NCBI GenBank assembly: GCA_021799475.1
Contig: JAJZAJ010000002.1
Location: 208,855 to 272,854 of the forward strand
Source of the DNA: Microcaldota archaeon
Lineage (GTDB): Archaea > Micrarchaeota > Micrarchaeia > Micrarchaeales > Micrarchaeaceae
DNA length: 64,000 bases
Reading direction: 5' to 3'
Numbering within the stretch: the stretch's first letter is position 1; every line of letters starts with the position of its first letter. Below are positions 16,411 to 25,570 of the stretch, piece after piece. Below the pieces are notes generated by a model. It was not told where the DNA came from and did no database searches. It saw nothing but the letters and a program-made list of their open reading frames with translations. Made by a program: the position numbers and the translations under genes.

Positions 16411-18510
16411 ATGAACATGGACAATTATAATTATATTGGGCTGTCTTCGGCGGTAATGCTTTTCTTGTTTTTTGCCGCAGTCGTTGAACTGCCGGTTTTT
16501 ACTATGGCAAATACGAGCCAGACGGTAAACGCAGTCATAACCGTGCTGCCGGAAGGATGCCCGTTCTCGCTTTCGCTGGTCAGCACATATGCAGTATATC
16601 TCATCCCGACCGACGCAAACCTAACGTATTCAATCAATGCCATAGGGAGCGAATGCTCTGGCAGGACAAGCGTGAGCGGAAATATCATAGTGAGAAATTC
16701 GACAACGGACCTGCAGGTATATTCCGGGAATTTTTCCTACAGCGGCATAGGCACAGCGATGTTCACAAATACGATTGCCGTAAACACTGTAAAGATAAGT
16801 CACGGAGATTTTGTTGCGACTGCCAGCTTCGCCAACAGCCTGGGAGCGTCGAACTCCAGCGCGCTCTCGTTCCAAGCGCTGTATCCTGCCAACCTTATTC
16901 TCTCAAATCTTGCCATAAGTCCATCATCCCCTACGATAAACTCACAGGTTACGCTTTCCGGCACAGTCTCAAACAAAGGAGATATAGCAGCGGGGAACGT
17001 AGTGCTCAATTTCCTTTTCTCTGGCTCAAACACGACTTTAACAGAGCACCAGCCGCTTAGCAGTATGCCGCCGGGAAGCAGCTCCTCGTTCCAGATATCG
17101 TTCAGCAACGTCAGCTCTGTGCTGGGAGCATGGAGCGCTGATGAAAACGTGACATATAACAGCATACTGGATGAGAGAGGCACGGTATTCGGATCAAATT
17201 ACATAGCATCAAAGAGCCAGAGCATATCATATCTTGTAGTGAAACAGCCTTCTGGTAGCAGCAGCACGCCGGCGCAGCAGTTGCCGCCGCCTCCGTCGGC
17301 TGTCGGCCTGCTGAGGTTCAGCGAAGTGCCGCTCTTTCTCGGCATGCTAAACGGCACATCCGCATCAGCGCAGATAGGGCTATCAAATAACGCCAGTGTT
17401 CCTATATGGGTGAATATGAGCGTGCCGAAAATCTCTTCTGTCAGCCTCATGCTCTCTTCAACCGATGTGTATCTGCCAGCAAAAGAGTCGCAGTTTGTCG
17501 GCGCGAGTGTAGAAACGACAAACAAAACAATGCTGGGAACTTACGTTATACCTATAAATTTCACTGCTGCCGCAGTCGGAGGAAGCGCAGTGAATGGCAG
17601 CTTCTACATAAATTTCAATGTGCAGAACAGGACGTCGAATAACACTGTTACCCAGACAATCAGCCTGCTGAACTACTCGAAGCAGGCATCGGCTGCGCTG
17701 CAGGTGCGCAACCCCACGAACAGAACCATCTTCAACGCGACTGTCAGCGTAAAGCTGCCGGTTTTCACCGCTGCGAATGCATCGGACATAATCCCGTCGG
17801 GACAAATTGCGACGGTGTCAAGAATAGACAACCTTTATGTAATCAATTATACCATATCGAAACTCGGGCCGAAGGAGAGCACCTACTTATATTATACAGT
17901 GAAAGACGTCAAGGCTCCGGAATATCTGGATGATGCTTCAACATCATTTATATCAAGATCCGTCCAGTCAAACAGCACGCTGAGGATAACGGATATATCG
18001 GTACCGACATTTTACAAAGGAAAAAGTGGTTACATAAACGTTACGGCTCTTTACGTAGGTGGCAATGCGGGGAACGTGAGCTTCAGGTTAGGCGCGCCGC
18101 CAGGCATCGTTGTCAGCAACCAGTACCAGCCATATATGGCATTTTCCAACCAGCTGCTCCGCGCATCATTCCAGATAGGAGGAATATCGCAAACAGGCAC
18201 GTACCTGCTGACGCTCTACGCATCCGCCCCTGGGACAAACCAGAGCTATAGCATCCCGATACTCGTTATACAGGGTATACAGGGAAATGCCACGGCAGTG
18301 GCGCCGAATGGAGAAATACTCGTAGGCAACGGCGTGGTACTGGCAAACTTATACGCTCAGAATCCGCTGCTATTCGCCTTGGTGCCGTTCATCATTATTC
18401 TTGTAGCGTATGGAATTTATAGGGCAAGGAGGTTGCCGAGACACAGATTAAGAAAAGAAAAGGCGGAAGGCATCGCAAGGCTGAAAGAACAGATAGAGCG
18501 GAAAAGATAG
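16411..18510 (+). CDS. Membrane-anchored surface protein with CARDB-like domains
   Basis: A 699-residue protein with an N-terminal signal anchor (AVMLFLFFAAVVELPVF). Several Ig-like domains follow, including NLAISPSSPTINSQVTLSG with VSNKGDIAAGNVVL, typical of CARDB-type adhesion modules. A C-terminal helix (FALVPFIIILVAYGIY) ends in a basic cytoplasmic tail of about 35 residues (RARRLPRHRLRKEKAEGIAR). Many N-x-S/T sequons suggest glycosylation. It is divergent to the preceding surface protein gene and lies 9 bases upstream of a MinD-like ATPase gene, so its cytoplasmic tail could contact that ATPase. No specific function is recognised. Confidence 0.7.
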   Translation: MNMDNYNYIGLSSAVMLFLFFAAVVELPVFTMANTSQTVNAVITVLPEGCPFSLSLVSTYAVYLIPTDANLTYSINAIGSECSGRTSVSGNIIVRNSTTDLQVYSGNFSYSGIGTAMFTNTIAVNTVKISHGDFVATASFANSLGASNSSALSFQALYPANLILSNLAISPSSPTINSQVTLSGTVSNKGDIAAGNVVLNFLFSGSNTTLTEHQPLSSMPPGSSSSFQISFSNVSSVLGAWSADENVTYNSILDERGTVFGSNYIASKSQSISYLVVKQPSGSSSTPAQQLPPPPSAVGLLRFSEVPLFLGMLNGTSASAQIGLSNNASVPIWVNMSVPKISSVSLMLSSTDVYLPAKESQFVGASVETTNKTMLGTYVIPINFTAAAVGGSAVNGSFYINFNVQNRTSNNTVTQTISLLNYSKQASAALQVRNPTNRTIFNATVSVKLPVFTAANASDIIPSGQIATVSRIDNLYVINYTISKLGPKESTYLYYTVKDVKAPEYLDDASTSFISRSVQSNSTLRITDISVPTFYKGKSGYINVTALYVGGNAGNVSFRLGAPPGIVVSNQYQPYMAFSNQLLRASFQIGGISQTGTYLLTLYASAPGTNQSYSIPILVIQGIQGNATAVAPNGEILVGNGVVLANLYAQNPLLFALVPFIIILVAYGIYRARRLPRHRLRKEKAEGIARLKEQIERKR

Positions 18511-18519
18511 TGTGATGCC

Positions 18520-19245
18520 ATGAATCGTGAGAAAAAGAGAAAAGCGTATTGTATAGCCGTTACGTCCCTTAAAGGAGGGGTCGGAAAGACTACGATATCC
18601 GTGAACCTTGCGAGCGCGCTTAGCACCATAGGCCACAAAGTGCTGCTCGTGGATGGATCGATATATAATCCTGGGATCGCGCTGGCTCTTGGAATAGAGG
18701 ATAACGCCGAAGGACTGCGGAAGATTATGAAAGAAGGAAATCTCAAGGAGTCTGTAATTAGCGATAAGAGAACGGGACTTGACCTGCTGCTGGTAGACAA
18801 GCCTATGCTAACCGTAAAGATAGCAAAACCAAATATCGTGCGGCTGCTTGATAAAGTAAAAGATTCATATGAATTCGTCATAATTGACGTGCCGCATAAT
18901 ATTCCTATGGACATGCTGTTCCGGTTCATAGATGAAATTATGATAACGGCTACTCCAGATATGCCTGCGGTAGCGCATCTTCCGAAGCTGTATAGTATTT
19001 TGAGAAGGAAGAGAATAAGGAGTGGCCTGATAATGAATGCGGTGGAGCGGCGCGGTTATGATCTCGATTATAATACGATACGAGAGAGTACAGGTATTGA
19101 CCCGTTGGGAGAGCTGCCGAGAGACGAAAACGTCTACAGGTGCGCCATGGATGGAACACCTGTTGTGCTGAAATACAGGAATTCTCCTTTCTCCGTTGGA
19201 ATCTACAGGATTGCAAAGGCGGTAGAGCGAAGGCAGAAAATATAG
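18520..19245 (+). CDS. MinD/ParA-like P-loop ATPase (first of pair)
   Basis: This cytosolic ATPase of 241 residues belongs to the SIMIBI class. The deviant Walker A motif KGGVGKTT (residues 18-25) has the signature Lys of MinD and ParA proteins. The usual switch I motif DxD is altered to VDGSIYNPG, and Walker B reads VIIDVPHN instead of the common IDTPPG. No C-terminal amphipathic helix is obvious, unlike the next gene. In archaea, MinD homologues position surface appendages and chemosensory arrays. A role with the adjacent surface protein is plausible but inferred. A second MinD-like gene follows after 117 bases. Confidence 0.8.
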   Translation: MNREKKRKAYCIAVTSLKGGVGKTTISVNLASALSTIGHKVLLVDGSIYNPGIALALGIEDNAEGLRKIMKEGNLKESVISDKRTGLDLLLVDKPMLTVKIAKPNIVRLLDKVKDSYEFVIIDVPHNIPMDMLFRFIDEIMITATPDMPAVAHLPKLYSILRRKRIRSGLIMNAVERRGYDLDYNTIRESTGIDPLGELPRDENVYRCAMDGTPVVLKYRNSPFSVGIYRIAKAVERRQKI

Positions 19246-19362
19246 GGTTACCTGCAGAAGGATACGGAATGGGAGGAAGGTTTGGGATTGAAAGCAGGAA
19301 GAGAAGAAAGAGATAATAATATAACAGGACATGAGTTACTGGGAAAATGAAAACGTGCTGCG

Positions 19363-20136
19363 ATGAGGACTCCGTACATTATAAGGATTGGCGCGCAGAA
19401 GGGAGGAGTGGGGAAGACGACGATTGCAGTAAACCTCGCAGTAGCGCTCAAGCTAATGGGTTACAATACTCTGCTCATAGACGCAGACTCGACAAACCCT
19501 TCTATAGGCTTCCATCTTGGAATGGAGAATGCTAATATGGGGACGCGCGCTTTCGCAACAGGAAAGGCGAGAATCAAGGATGTGGTGCATGTACACGCGC
19601 CAACAGGCCTGCACGTGATTCCTGGTGTGGTATCAGACAAGCCGTACGTGCCGACAGCTGAGCAGTCAAGGAGATTCAGCAAAGAGTTAAGGGACAGCAA
19701 CTATCAGTTCATAATAATAGATACGCAGCCGGGGTACATGAAAGCGGATTCTATGACCAGGGCTGACCTCCATCTTATAGTGACAATGCCGAATATGGAG
19801 AGCTGCGCGAGTGCGCTGAGACTCGCGGCGGAATTCGACAGGGAAGGAGCGAAGCATTCGATTGGGGTAAACAGGATACGCAACAGGGCATATGAATTAA
19901 GCCTCAGCGAAATACTTGAAGGATACAGCGGCAAGGTAATAGGCGAATTTCCGGAAGACGAAAGCGTTCCTATAAGCATAGCGGAACATATACCGAGCGT
20001 ATTGCTCAACAGAAGGGCAAGGTTCTCGAAGTCTGCGATGCGGCTGGCGGAGAGGATTGCGATAGGATTGGAGCCGGAGCAGGGAAGGAAAACCGGCGGC
20101 TTCTTCGGCTGGCTGCTGAGGCTGTTCCAAAGATAG
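19363..20136 (+). CDS. MinD-like ATPase with membrane-targeting tail (second of pair)
   Basis: The protein has 257 residues, with Walker A KGGVGKTT (residues 12-19), LLIDADSTNPSIG as switch I and IIIDTQPGYMKAD as Walker B, all closer to canonical MinD than in the preceding gene. It ends GGFFGWLLRLFQR, a short amphipathic helix like the MinD membrane-targeting sequence, so it probably cycles on and off the membrane. The last 107 bp of the gene are duplicated at 21563-21669, with the ATPase gene 20147-21430 lying between the copies. The two copies differ by a silent change in Gln (CAA/CAG) and by the stop codon (TAG/TGA). Confidence 0.85.
   Translation: MRTPYIIRIGAQKGGVGKTTIAVNLAVALKLMGYNTLLIDADSTNPSIGFHLGMENANMGTRAFATGKARIKDVVHVHAPTGLHVIPGVVSDKPYVPTAEQSRRFSKELRDSNYQFIIIDTQPGYMKADSMTRADLHLIVTMPNMESCASALRLAAEFDREGAKHSIGVNRIRNRAYELSLSEILEGYSGKVIGEFPEDESVPISIAEHIPSVLLNRRARFSKSAMRLAERIAIGLEPEQGRKTGGFFGWLLRLFQR
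20028..20134 (+). repeat. minD 3'-end repeat, copy A (in the gene)
   Basis: These 107 bases match 21563-21669 with one mismatch, the first 102 bases being identical. They encode the last 35 residues of the MinD-like protein, including the amphipathic tail. The two copies are direct repeats enclosing a single AAA+ ATPase gene in the opposite orientation. Confidence 0.9.
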
Positions 20137-20146
20137 ACTGCGGGAT

Positions 20147-21430
20147 TCAACCGGTATCCTGCAGGAGCCATTTCCATAGAGGGAGGAAGATCACCTTCTT
20201 TCCTTCGAGCGTTTCTTCTGCTCCGTAATCCCATGTTATGACAAGCAGGCTGTTGCATCTTAACTCGGAGGATGCGCTTAACAGGCCGGAAAGCTCCCTG
20301 TCTCTTATTTCGTGCCTGCTGCCAGCGAAGGTGACTTGTATGAGCTGCACAACCTTCTTTCCGACTTTGACGACAAAATCCACTTCCTTCTGCGCGTTCC
20401 CTTTCCAGTAATATAGTTCACTGCCGGATTTGTAGAGACCGCGCCTCAGCAGTTCGATGGCAACGCAATTCTCCATCGGCCTGCTCATGCTCTGCATGAA
20501 GCCAAAAGCCACTGCATTCGCAAGCCCCGTATCTATTGCGTATATTTTTTTTGGTGCTATAGAGGATTCTTTCAATTTGAACGAGAAGCGCTCTATCTTG
20601 AATAGCAGGTATGCGCTTGTGAAGTAGCTTATCCAGTCCTGTATCGTGTGCCCGCTTGCAATGCCGAAAGTATTCTTAAGCCTGCTATAGCTTATCTCCG
20701 TTGCTACGTTGCTTACAAGATACTTTGCCACGTCGCTTAGCTTTGCTGTCATCTTTATGTGATAGCGCTGCGCGACGTCCCTCTCGACCATGTCCTTGTA
20801 GAGGTCCGCGAGGAAGCCGCTGCCCAGTTTGGATACCAGCGGAAACCCCCCAATCTCTAGATATTCTTTTAGGAGCTGTACGAGCTGCGCTTTTTCCAGC
20901 GTCGTATAAACACCGGTTTTGCTCCTGTAAGCCTTTCTATAATCCATAAACTCACGGAAAGAAAATGGAAGAAGCTGGCGATCGGTATGCCTGCCAGTCA
21001 GATAAGTTGCAAACTCCTTGCTCAGCATCCTCGCGTTGCTCCCCGTTATCAGCAGTTTTTTTGAACCTACCAGCCGCGAGACAAATTTCTCCCACCCATG
21101 CACTTCCTGTATCTCGTCAAACACAAGCACATCAACGTCGCCCTTTAGCGAGTAAATCGCATCAAGCACCTTGTTCAGTTCCATAGCGTCGATGTTCAGC
21201 CTTTCATCATCAAAATTTACATACCCGAAAGTCGACTTGGATGCTATCTGAAACGCCATGGTAGACTTACCGCAACGTCTTGGTCCTGTTATCAGATTCG
21301 CGACCTCCTTTGATAGTATCTTTTGGCGCAGTGCCAGCTCCCTGGTTATTATATTCCCACCCTCGAGTTCGGCCAGCATGCGCCGCTCCTGTTCCTCTAT
21401 AATAGGCTTGATTTCTTCCGTGCTTATCAT
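20147..21430 (-). CDS. AAA+ ATPase with DUF4143-type C-terminal domain
   Basis: The 427-residue protein has Walker A GPRRCGKST (about residue 49) and Walker B VLVFDEIQEV, followed by KLLITGSNARML as sensor region. The C-terminal half has the DUF4143 pattern with a wHTH-like core and a PD-(D/E)xK-like end: ELYYWKGNAQKEVDFVVK then VQLIQVTFA. The family is abundant and mobile-looking in archaea and bacteria, of uncertain function. A TATA-like ATTTAAAAAGACC (minus strand, 21459-21472) precedes the ATG. The gene is convergent to the minD gene and is bracketed by two copies of the minD 3' end, a strong sign of insertion. Confidence 0.85.
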   Translation of the reverse strand: MISTEEIKPIIEEQERRMLAELEGGNIITRELALRQKILSKEVANLITGPRRCGKSTMAFQIASKSTFGYVNFDDERLNIDAMELNKVLDAIYSLKGDVDVLVFDEIQEVHGWEKFVSRLVGSKKLLITGSNARMLSKEFATYLTGRHTDRQLLPFSFREFMDYRKAYRSKTGVYTTLEKAQLVQLLKEYLEIGGFPLVSKLGSGFLADLYKDMVERDVAQRYHIKMTAKLSDVAKYLVSNVATEISYSRLKNTFGIASGHTIQDWISYFTSAYLLFKIERFSFKLKESSIAPKKIYAIDTGLANAVAFGFMQSMSRPMENCVAIELLRRGLYKSGSELYYWKGNAQKEVDFVVKVGKKVVQLIQVTFAGSRHEIRDRELSGLLSASSELRCNSLLVITWDYGAEETLEGKKVIFLPLWKWLLQDTG

Positions 21431-21562
21431 ACTAATACACCATAGATAGTTTCGCAGCAGGTCTTTTTAAATGTTCCTTTACAGGGTTAGAATTCATATA
21501 AAACTAACCTTGACAATGCTCAATTAAAAACCTGAAGCGCAGCCCATAAAAATAATGCTCCG

Positions 21563-21669
21563 GAAGTCTGCGATGCGGCTGGCGGAGAGGATTGCGATAG
21601 GATTGGAGCCGGAGCAGGGAAGGAAAACCGGCGGCTTCTTCGGCTGGCTGCTGAGGCTGTTCCAGAGAT
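21563..21669 (+). repeat. minD 3'-end repeat, copy B (orphan)
   Basis: This is an orphan copy of the last 35 codons of the MinD-like gene. The frame is intact to its TGA, but no upstream part exists here. It probably represents the original gene end, displaced when the ATPase gene entered and supplied a replacement end. The TATA box of the next surface-protein gene begins about 10 bases after it. Confidence 0.9.
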
Positions 21670-21701
21670 GAAACAGCAAATTATTTAAGCCGCGATAGCG
21701 A

Positions 21702-24377
21702 ATGCTTACAGTAAGCGTGGTTTCTTTGGATTCTACTGACAAGGGTTTGTTTGTTTTTGTGGCGGCAATGCTGCTCATATCGACAATGCTGATACTCGTT
21801 GCAAACCATGGCACGCGGCATGTCATTGCGGGCAGCGCCAGCGCACGTACCTTGCTATTCGACAGTGCACCGACTTCCACGACAGCGCCACAGAACCAGC
21901 AATCGGCAATCGTAGCATTCAGTGAGGATGGTCTACCGACAGGCACTCTGTGGGGAGTCACGTTCAATGGCATCGCCAACTCTTCGGCTACAAACACAGT
22001 GCTGTTTACAGCAGGCAATTCCACAGTACCGGCGCAGTATCTGATTGGAAACGTAACAGTGGGCAACTACATGTTCGCGCCAGTGCCCAGTAATGGCAGC
22101 GTCTCAGCAGGTACTGTTTCGATAGTGTTCATACGACGCCCGGACTCGATTCTGCCAAACTCCACGACGGCCACAGGCACCGCAACGAACACCATTTCCG
22201 CCAACGCATTGAACGGCATCGGCACAGTAAACGCAACCACGATATCAATCGTACCGCAACCTTCATCTTCCAGGTTAAACTTTACCCCCTCAAATGCATT
22301 GGAGATGCGAAGCGTATTCCTAAAGCTAAATCAAAGCGTGCTCTCGGATATACTGATAAATGCAAGGACCCAGAAGAAGGGACTGAACACTACGCCACAG
22401 GAAGTCTCTGTGGTAAATGTAACTTCGGCATACCGGACGACCGAAGGTACAGCAGAACAACTTGCCACTGCTTATGCGGTGTACAATTCCTCTTCCCATG
22501 GTTACAACATGGGATCCGAAATAGTCAATATAACCTATGTTTCATGGAACGGGTCTGAAAAAGTGATGACAAGCAGCATAAGAAGCAGGATCATGTCCCC
22601 GGTAGCCGTAAATGCAACCGGGATGCTAAGGGATTTGTACGTTATGACAGCGCACAACTTCAGCAACGTGTCAACTTATTTGAATTATTCGTTGACTCCT
22701 CCACGTGGCCTTCCTGAAGTTCCAGGAGGCGCAGTATCGTATGTGCAGATAAACAGCACGATACCAGATAATCTTATAAGTGAAGCAAAATACGTGTTCT
22801 CGCTGAACAGAACGCTGTTGAGTTCCATTTCAGTTTCACCTCAGCAGGTAAGCGTGTATAAGTACGTGAACGGCAGCTGGATTGCGCTGCCGACGTCTGA
22901 GGTCCAAAGCAATGCTACAGCATACCAGTTTTCCGCGCTCTCGTCCTCTTTCTCTACATATGCGGTTGGATTTGCCACCGGATCCGTCGCAGGCGATGCA
23001 AACCCTGAAAGCATAACGCTTGCTTCCGGCTACCCTCTTTACCTGTGCGCCGGAGGCGCCAACTACACGTTTGATGGGACTGCACCTTCTTGGACGCCTG
23101 ACAAAAACTCACCGGGCGCAACGTTCACCCTTGCATCGACCAATGCTTCTTTGGGGCACCAGAAGAGCGATATATGCGAAGCTTATACGACAGGCGCAAG
23201 CTATCCGGGATTGGCGATAGCCGGAATAGGGGTCAATGCCATATATTACACTTTCACCGGATCTTCCGGCGCCAGTGCAACCAGCGCGAGTCTCAGCTAT
23301 ACTGTAGGTCAGGCAGGATCCTTCACCGTCATAATGGCCGCGGCCGGGTATTACAACCTTTCCGCAGTTACTCCGCCAAAAGGCTGCACACAGCAGCAGT
23401 TCAAGAGCAACGTCGACACTTTTGAAAGCGCATATATCGCAACATGCCCCAACCAGCCGGCAGGCTCGAACAGCGTAACTGGCACATTAAGCGGCAGCGG
23501 CTCCTACGTAATGGGTGCTTACGTATTCCCGCCTATGAATGTGATATTTGACGATGTGCCGGCAAGCGCCACGGTGCTGACGAACGGCGCCCAGCAGGCA
23601 AGCGGCGCACTGGTGCAGACGCTCGGCACAGGCACCATAAATTCCATTGCGCCGACAGGCAACTACGTATTCTGGCAATGGACTACCAGCAACAGCCTCA
23701 ATGCCAGCATAGCAAACGCAAGGGCGCAGAATACGGTGCTAACGGTGGAAGGCAATGCTGTCGTTACCGCTGAATATAACGGCATAACGCAGTTCATAGA
23801 GAGCGGACTGCCGAGCGGTACTGCATGGAGCGTGACTTACGATGGTTTCACCAACAGCACTACCACGACGACGAACAAAGCAAACACGATAGCCGGCACA
23901 TGGAGCTACAGCATAGGTTCGGTGGCAGGTTACACGGCAAGCCCGGCATCGGGTAGCGAGATAGCAAACGGAGTGGTTAACATCGTTTTCACGCCCTCTT
24001 CACCCACCTGCACCGTAGACGTCAGCAACACAGCAATAAACTTCGGCGTGCTCGGACCTGGTCAATCGGTTGACGCAAACAACGCAGTAACAGACAACAA
24101 TATCGGCTCTGCCGGCGCCTATATGTTTGTATACGGCGGCAAATGGATAGTACAGGGAAGCAGCAGCAACTTCTACGTGTCGAACACTTTCTATGGGAAC
24201 ACCCTCGTTTCCGGCATTGCGAAATCAAATGGATTTCCACTTGCTTCTGCATCAACGAATACCCTGCTCTACGTCAAAGCATCAGGAACTAACACTATAT
24301 TCTTTGGAACGGGAATTCCGGTAAATCAAGGTTCCGGGACTTATAATCAGATAATAACCGTAGAGAATGTTTGCTGA
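21702..24377 (+). CDS. Large secreted protein with PGF-pre-PGF and C-terminal Cys-ending domain
   Basis: The protein has 891 residues and a signal anchor (GLFVFVAAMLLISTMLILVA). Two modules of the type FSEDGLPTGTLWGVTFNG and FIESGLPSGTAWSVTYDG occur, seen in thermopsin-like and other archaeal surface proteins. Residues about 330-430 (SVYKYVNGSWIALPT, then SSSFSTYAVGF) match the PGF-pre-PGF domain. The last 120 residues start PTCTVDVSNTAINFG and end YNQIITVENVC, with Cys as the final residue. That domain is shared with the next two genes. A TATA box (AATTATTTAAGC, near 21679) lies just before the ATG. Confidence 0.75.
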   Translation: MLTVSVVSLDSTDKGLFVFVAAMLLISTMLILVANHGTRHVIAGSASARTLLFDSAPTSTTAPQNQQSAIVAFSEDGLPTGTLWGVTFNGIANSSATNTVLFTAGNSTVPAQYLIGNVTVGNYMFAPVPSNGSVSAGTVSIVFIRRPDSILPNSTTATGTATNTISANALNGIGTVNATTISIVPQPSSSRLNFTPSNALEMRSVFLKLNQSVLSDILINARTQKKGLNTTPQEVSVVNVTSAYRTTEGTAEQLATAYAVYNSSSHGYNMGSEIVNITYVSWNGSEKVMTSSIRSRIMSPVAVNATGMLRDLYVMTAHNFSNVSTYLNYSLTPPRGLPEVPGGAVSYVQINSTIPDNLISEAKYVFSLNRTLLSSISVSPQQVSVYKYVNGSWIALPTSEVQSNATAYQFSALSSSFSTYAVGFATGSVAGDANPESITLASGYPLYLCAGGANYTFDGTAPSWTPDKNSPGATFTLASTNASLGHQKSDICEAYTTGASYPGLAIAGIGVNAIYYTFTGSSGASATSASLSYTVGQAGSFTVIMAAAGYYNLSAVTPPKGCTQQQFKSNVDTFESAYIATCPNQPAGSNSVTGTLSGSGSYVMGAYVFPPMNVIFDDVPASATVLTNGAQQASGALVQTLGTGTINSIAPTGNYVFWQWTTSNSLNASIANARAQNTVLTVEGNAVVTAEYNGITQFIESGLPSGTAWSVTYDGFTNSTTTTTNKANTIAGTWSYSIGSVAGYTASPASGSEIANGVVNIVFTPSSPTCTVDVSNTAINFGVLGPGQSVDANNAVTDNNIGSAGAYMFVYGGKWIVQGSSSNFYVSNTFYGNTLVSGIAKSNGFPLASASTNTLLYVKASGTNTIFFGTGIPVNQGSGTYNQIITVENVC

Positions 24378-24447
24378 TTTTCTAGAGGATTTCCATATAG
24401 ATAAGATTTTCTTAGATGTATTGGTATTATGGCGCCATATAGAAACA

Positions 24448-24459
24448 CTTATAAATATA
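24448..24459 (+). promoter_or_regulatory. TATA box before the small Cys-ending protein genes
   Basis: CTTATAAATATA lies about 30 bases before the GTG start at 24488, predicting a leaderless or nearly leaderless transcript. It separates the small-protein genes from the large gene ending at 24377, so they can be expressed independently. Confidence 0.5.
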
Positions 24460-24487
24460 TCATACACTAACACAATAGGCGATTGAT

Positions 24488-25003
24488 GTGGAAGTGACAA
24501 GGAAAGATGCTATAAGCTTCGTAAGCATAGTTGTAGTTACTGTGCTTCTGTTTTCGGTCTTCATATTTGCCAGGTTGGGATTAACATATGCTAATTCTAC
24601 CAACGCAGTCAATGCAGTAGTTACCATACCCCTGTCTTGCTTTACAACAGTATCGCCGAATGCGATAGACTTTGGCTCTGTTTCACCGGGAACGACGTCA
24701 GCAGTGCAGACGACGACGGTTAGCGATGTCAATGGAAATGTTGACTCTTTCCCATGGATATCCGGCGGCAGCTGGAGCGTTGGTGGAGGTACACCGACAT
24801 TCTATGTGACCAACACTTTCTACGCGAATAGCATATTTAGTTCTGTGTTTACTGCGCTTACCACTACACCAACCAACACATTCGCAATGGTGCAGCCGAC
24901 AGGAACGGCAATATCTAATGTGATAAGTCTTGAAGTGACGGTGCCTTCAGGACAACAGGCCGATGCTTATAACCAGATAATAATAATCACCGATACTTGC
25001 TAA
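24488..25003 (+). CDS. Small secreted Cys-ending protein (copy 1)
   Basis: A 171-residue protein with an N-terminal hydrophobic segment (SFVSIVVVTVLLFSVFIFARL) followed by a beta-rich domain. The domain opens with a lone Cys (IPLSCFTTVSPNAIDFGSV) and closes with Cys as the very last residue (NQIIIITDTC), which suggests a disulphide joining the two ends. The motif FPWISGGSWSVGG is nearly identical in the next gene. The FGxxxPG opening is reminiscent of secreted fibre subunits with Ig-like folds, but I recognise no named family. GTG is the only close start in frame. Probably an extracellular subunit. Confidence 0.7.
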   Translation: MEVTRKDAISFVSIVVVTVLLFSVFIFARLGLTYANSTNAVNAVVTIPLSCFTTVSPNAIDFGSVSPGTTSAVQTTTVSDVNGNVDSFPWISGGSWSVGGGTPTFYVTNTFYANSIFSSVFTALTTTPTNTFAMVQPTGTAISNVISLEVTVPSGQQADAYNQIIIITDTC

Positions 25004-25008
25004 GTGGT

Positions 25009-25533
25009 ATGATGTCAATAATGAAAAAGGATTTTGTTGGCCTGGTCGGCATCTTACTTGTTTCCTCGCTGATATTCTCCGTATTTCTTGCATATACATC
25101 TCTCAATGTATACGGCGACATTACGGCTTCAAACAATATCAATGCTATCATCGAGGTGCCTAGCACATGCTATGAGATTGTTGCTCCTAATGTGGTAAAT
25201 TTCGGCAGCGGATATGGCCCTGGTCAGACCTCTTCTGCGATTGCTACCACAGTCAGCGACCCGAAGGGCAATGTTGACTCGTTCCCATGGGTTTCCGGCG
25301 GCAGTTGGAGCATCGGCGGATCATCTCCAACTTTTTATGTAACTAACACAGTCTATGGAAACAGCATATTCAACACTAATTTCATACCGCTTACCACAAC
25401 ATCAACAAACACTGGCGATATGGTTGATCCGGTAGCGAGCATAACCAACGTGATATCTTGGAAAGTGTCCCTGCCGGCACAGCAGGCAGCAGGTACTTAC
25501 AACCAAGTAATAACTTTGGTAGGCACCTGCTGA
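25009..25533 (+). CDS. Small secreted Cys-ending protein (copy 2)
   Basis: This is a paralogue of the preceding gene, starting 5 bases after its stop. Three in-frame ATGs (25009, 25012, 25021) are possible, the last giving MKKDFVGLVG. A hydrophobic signal or anchor (GILLVSSLIFSVFLAYTSL) precedes a domain with STCYEIVAPNVVNFG at its start, FPWVSGGSWSIGG and PTFYVTNTVYGNSIF in the middle and NQVITLVGTC at the end. The two Cys positions and the terminal Cys are conserved with both neighbours. Divergence outside these blocks shows an old duplication kept by selection. Confidence 0.72.
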   Translation: MMSIMKKDFVGLVGILLVSSLIFSVFLAYTSLNVYGDITASNNINAIIEVPSTCYEIVAPNVVNFGSGYGPGQTSSAIATTVSDPKGNVDSFPWVSGGSWSIGGSSPTFYVTNTVYGNSIFNTNFIPLTTTSTNTGDMVDPVASITNVISWKVSLPAQQAAGTYNQVITLVGTC

Positions 25534-25570
25534 GAAGTGGAATATGCTTTTGTTGGGACAGGGAAATTGA

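Noticed and set aside
20147..21430. Insertion sequence transposase
   Set aside because: The protein is an AAA+ ATPase with Walker motifs; no DDE or serine recombinase motif and no terminal inverted repeats were seen around it.
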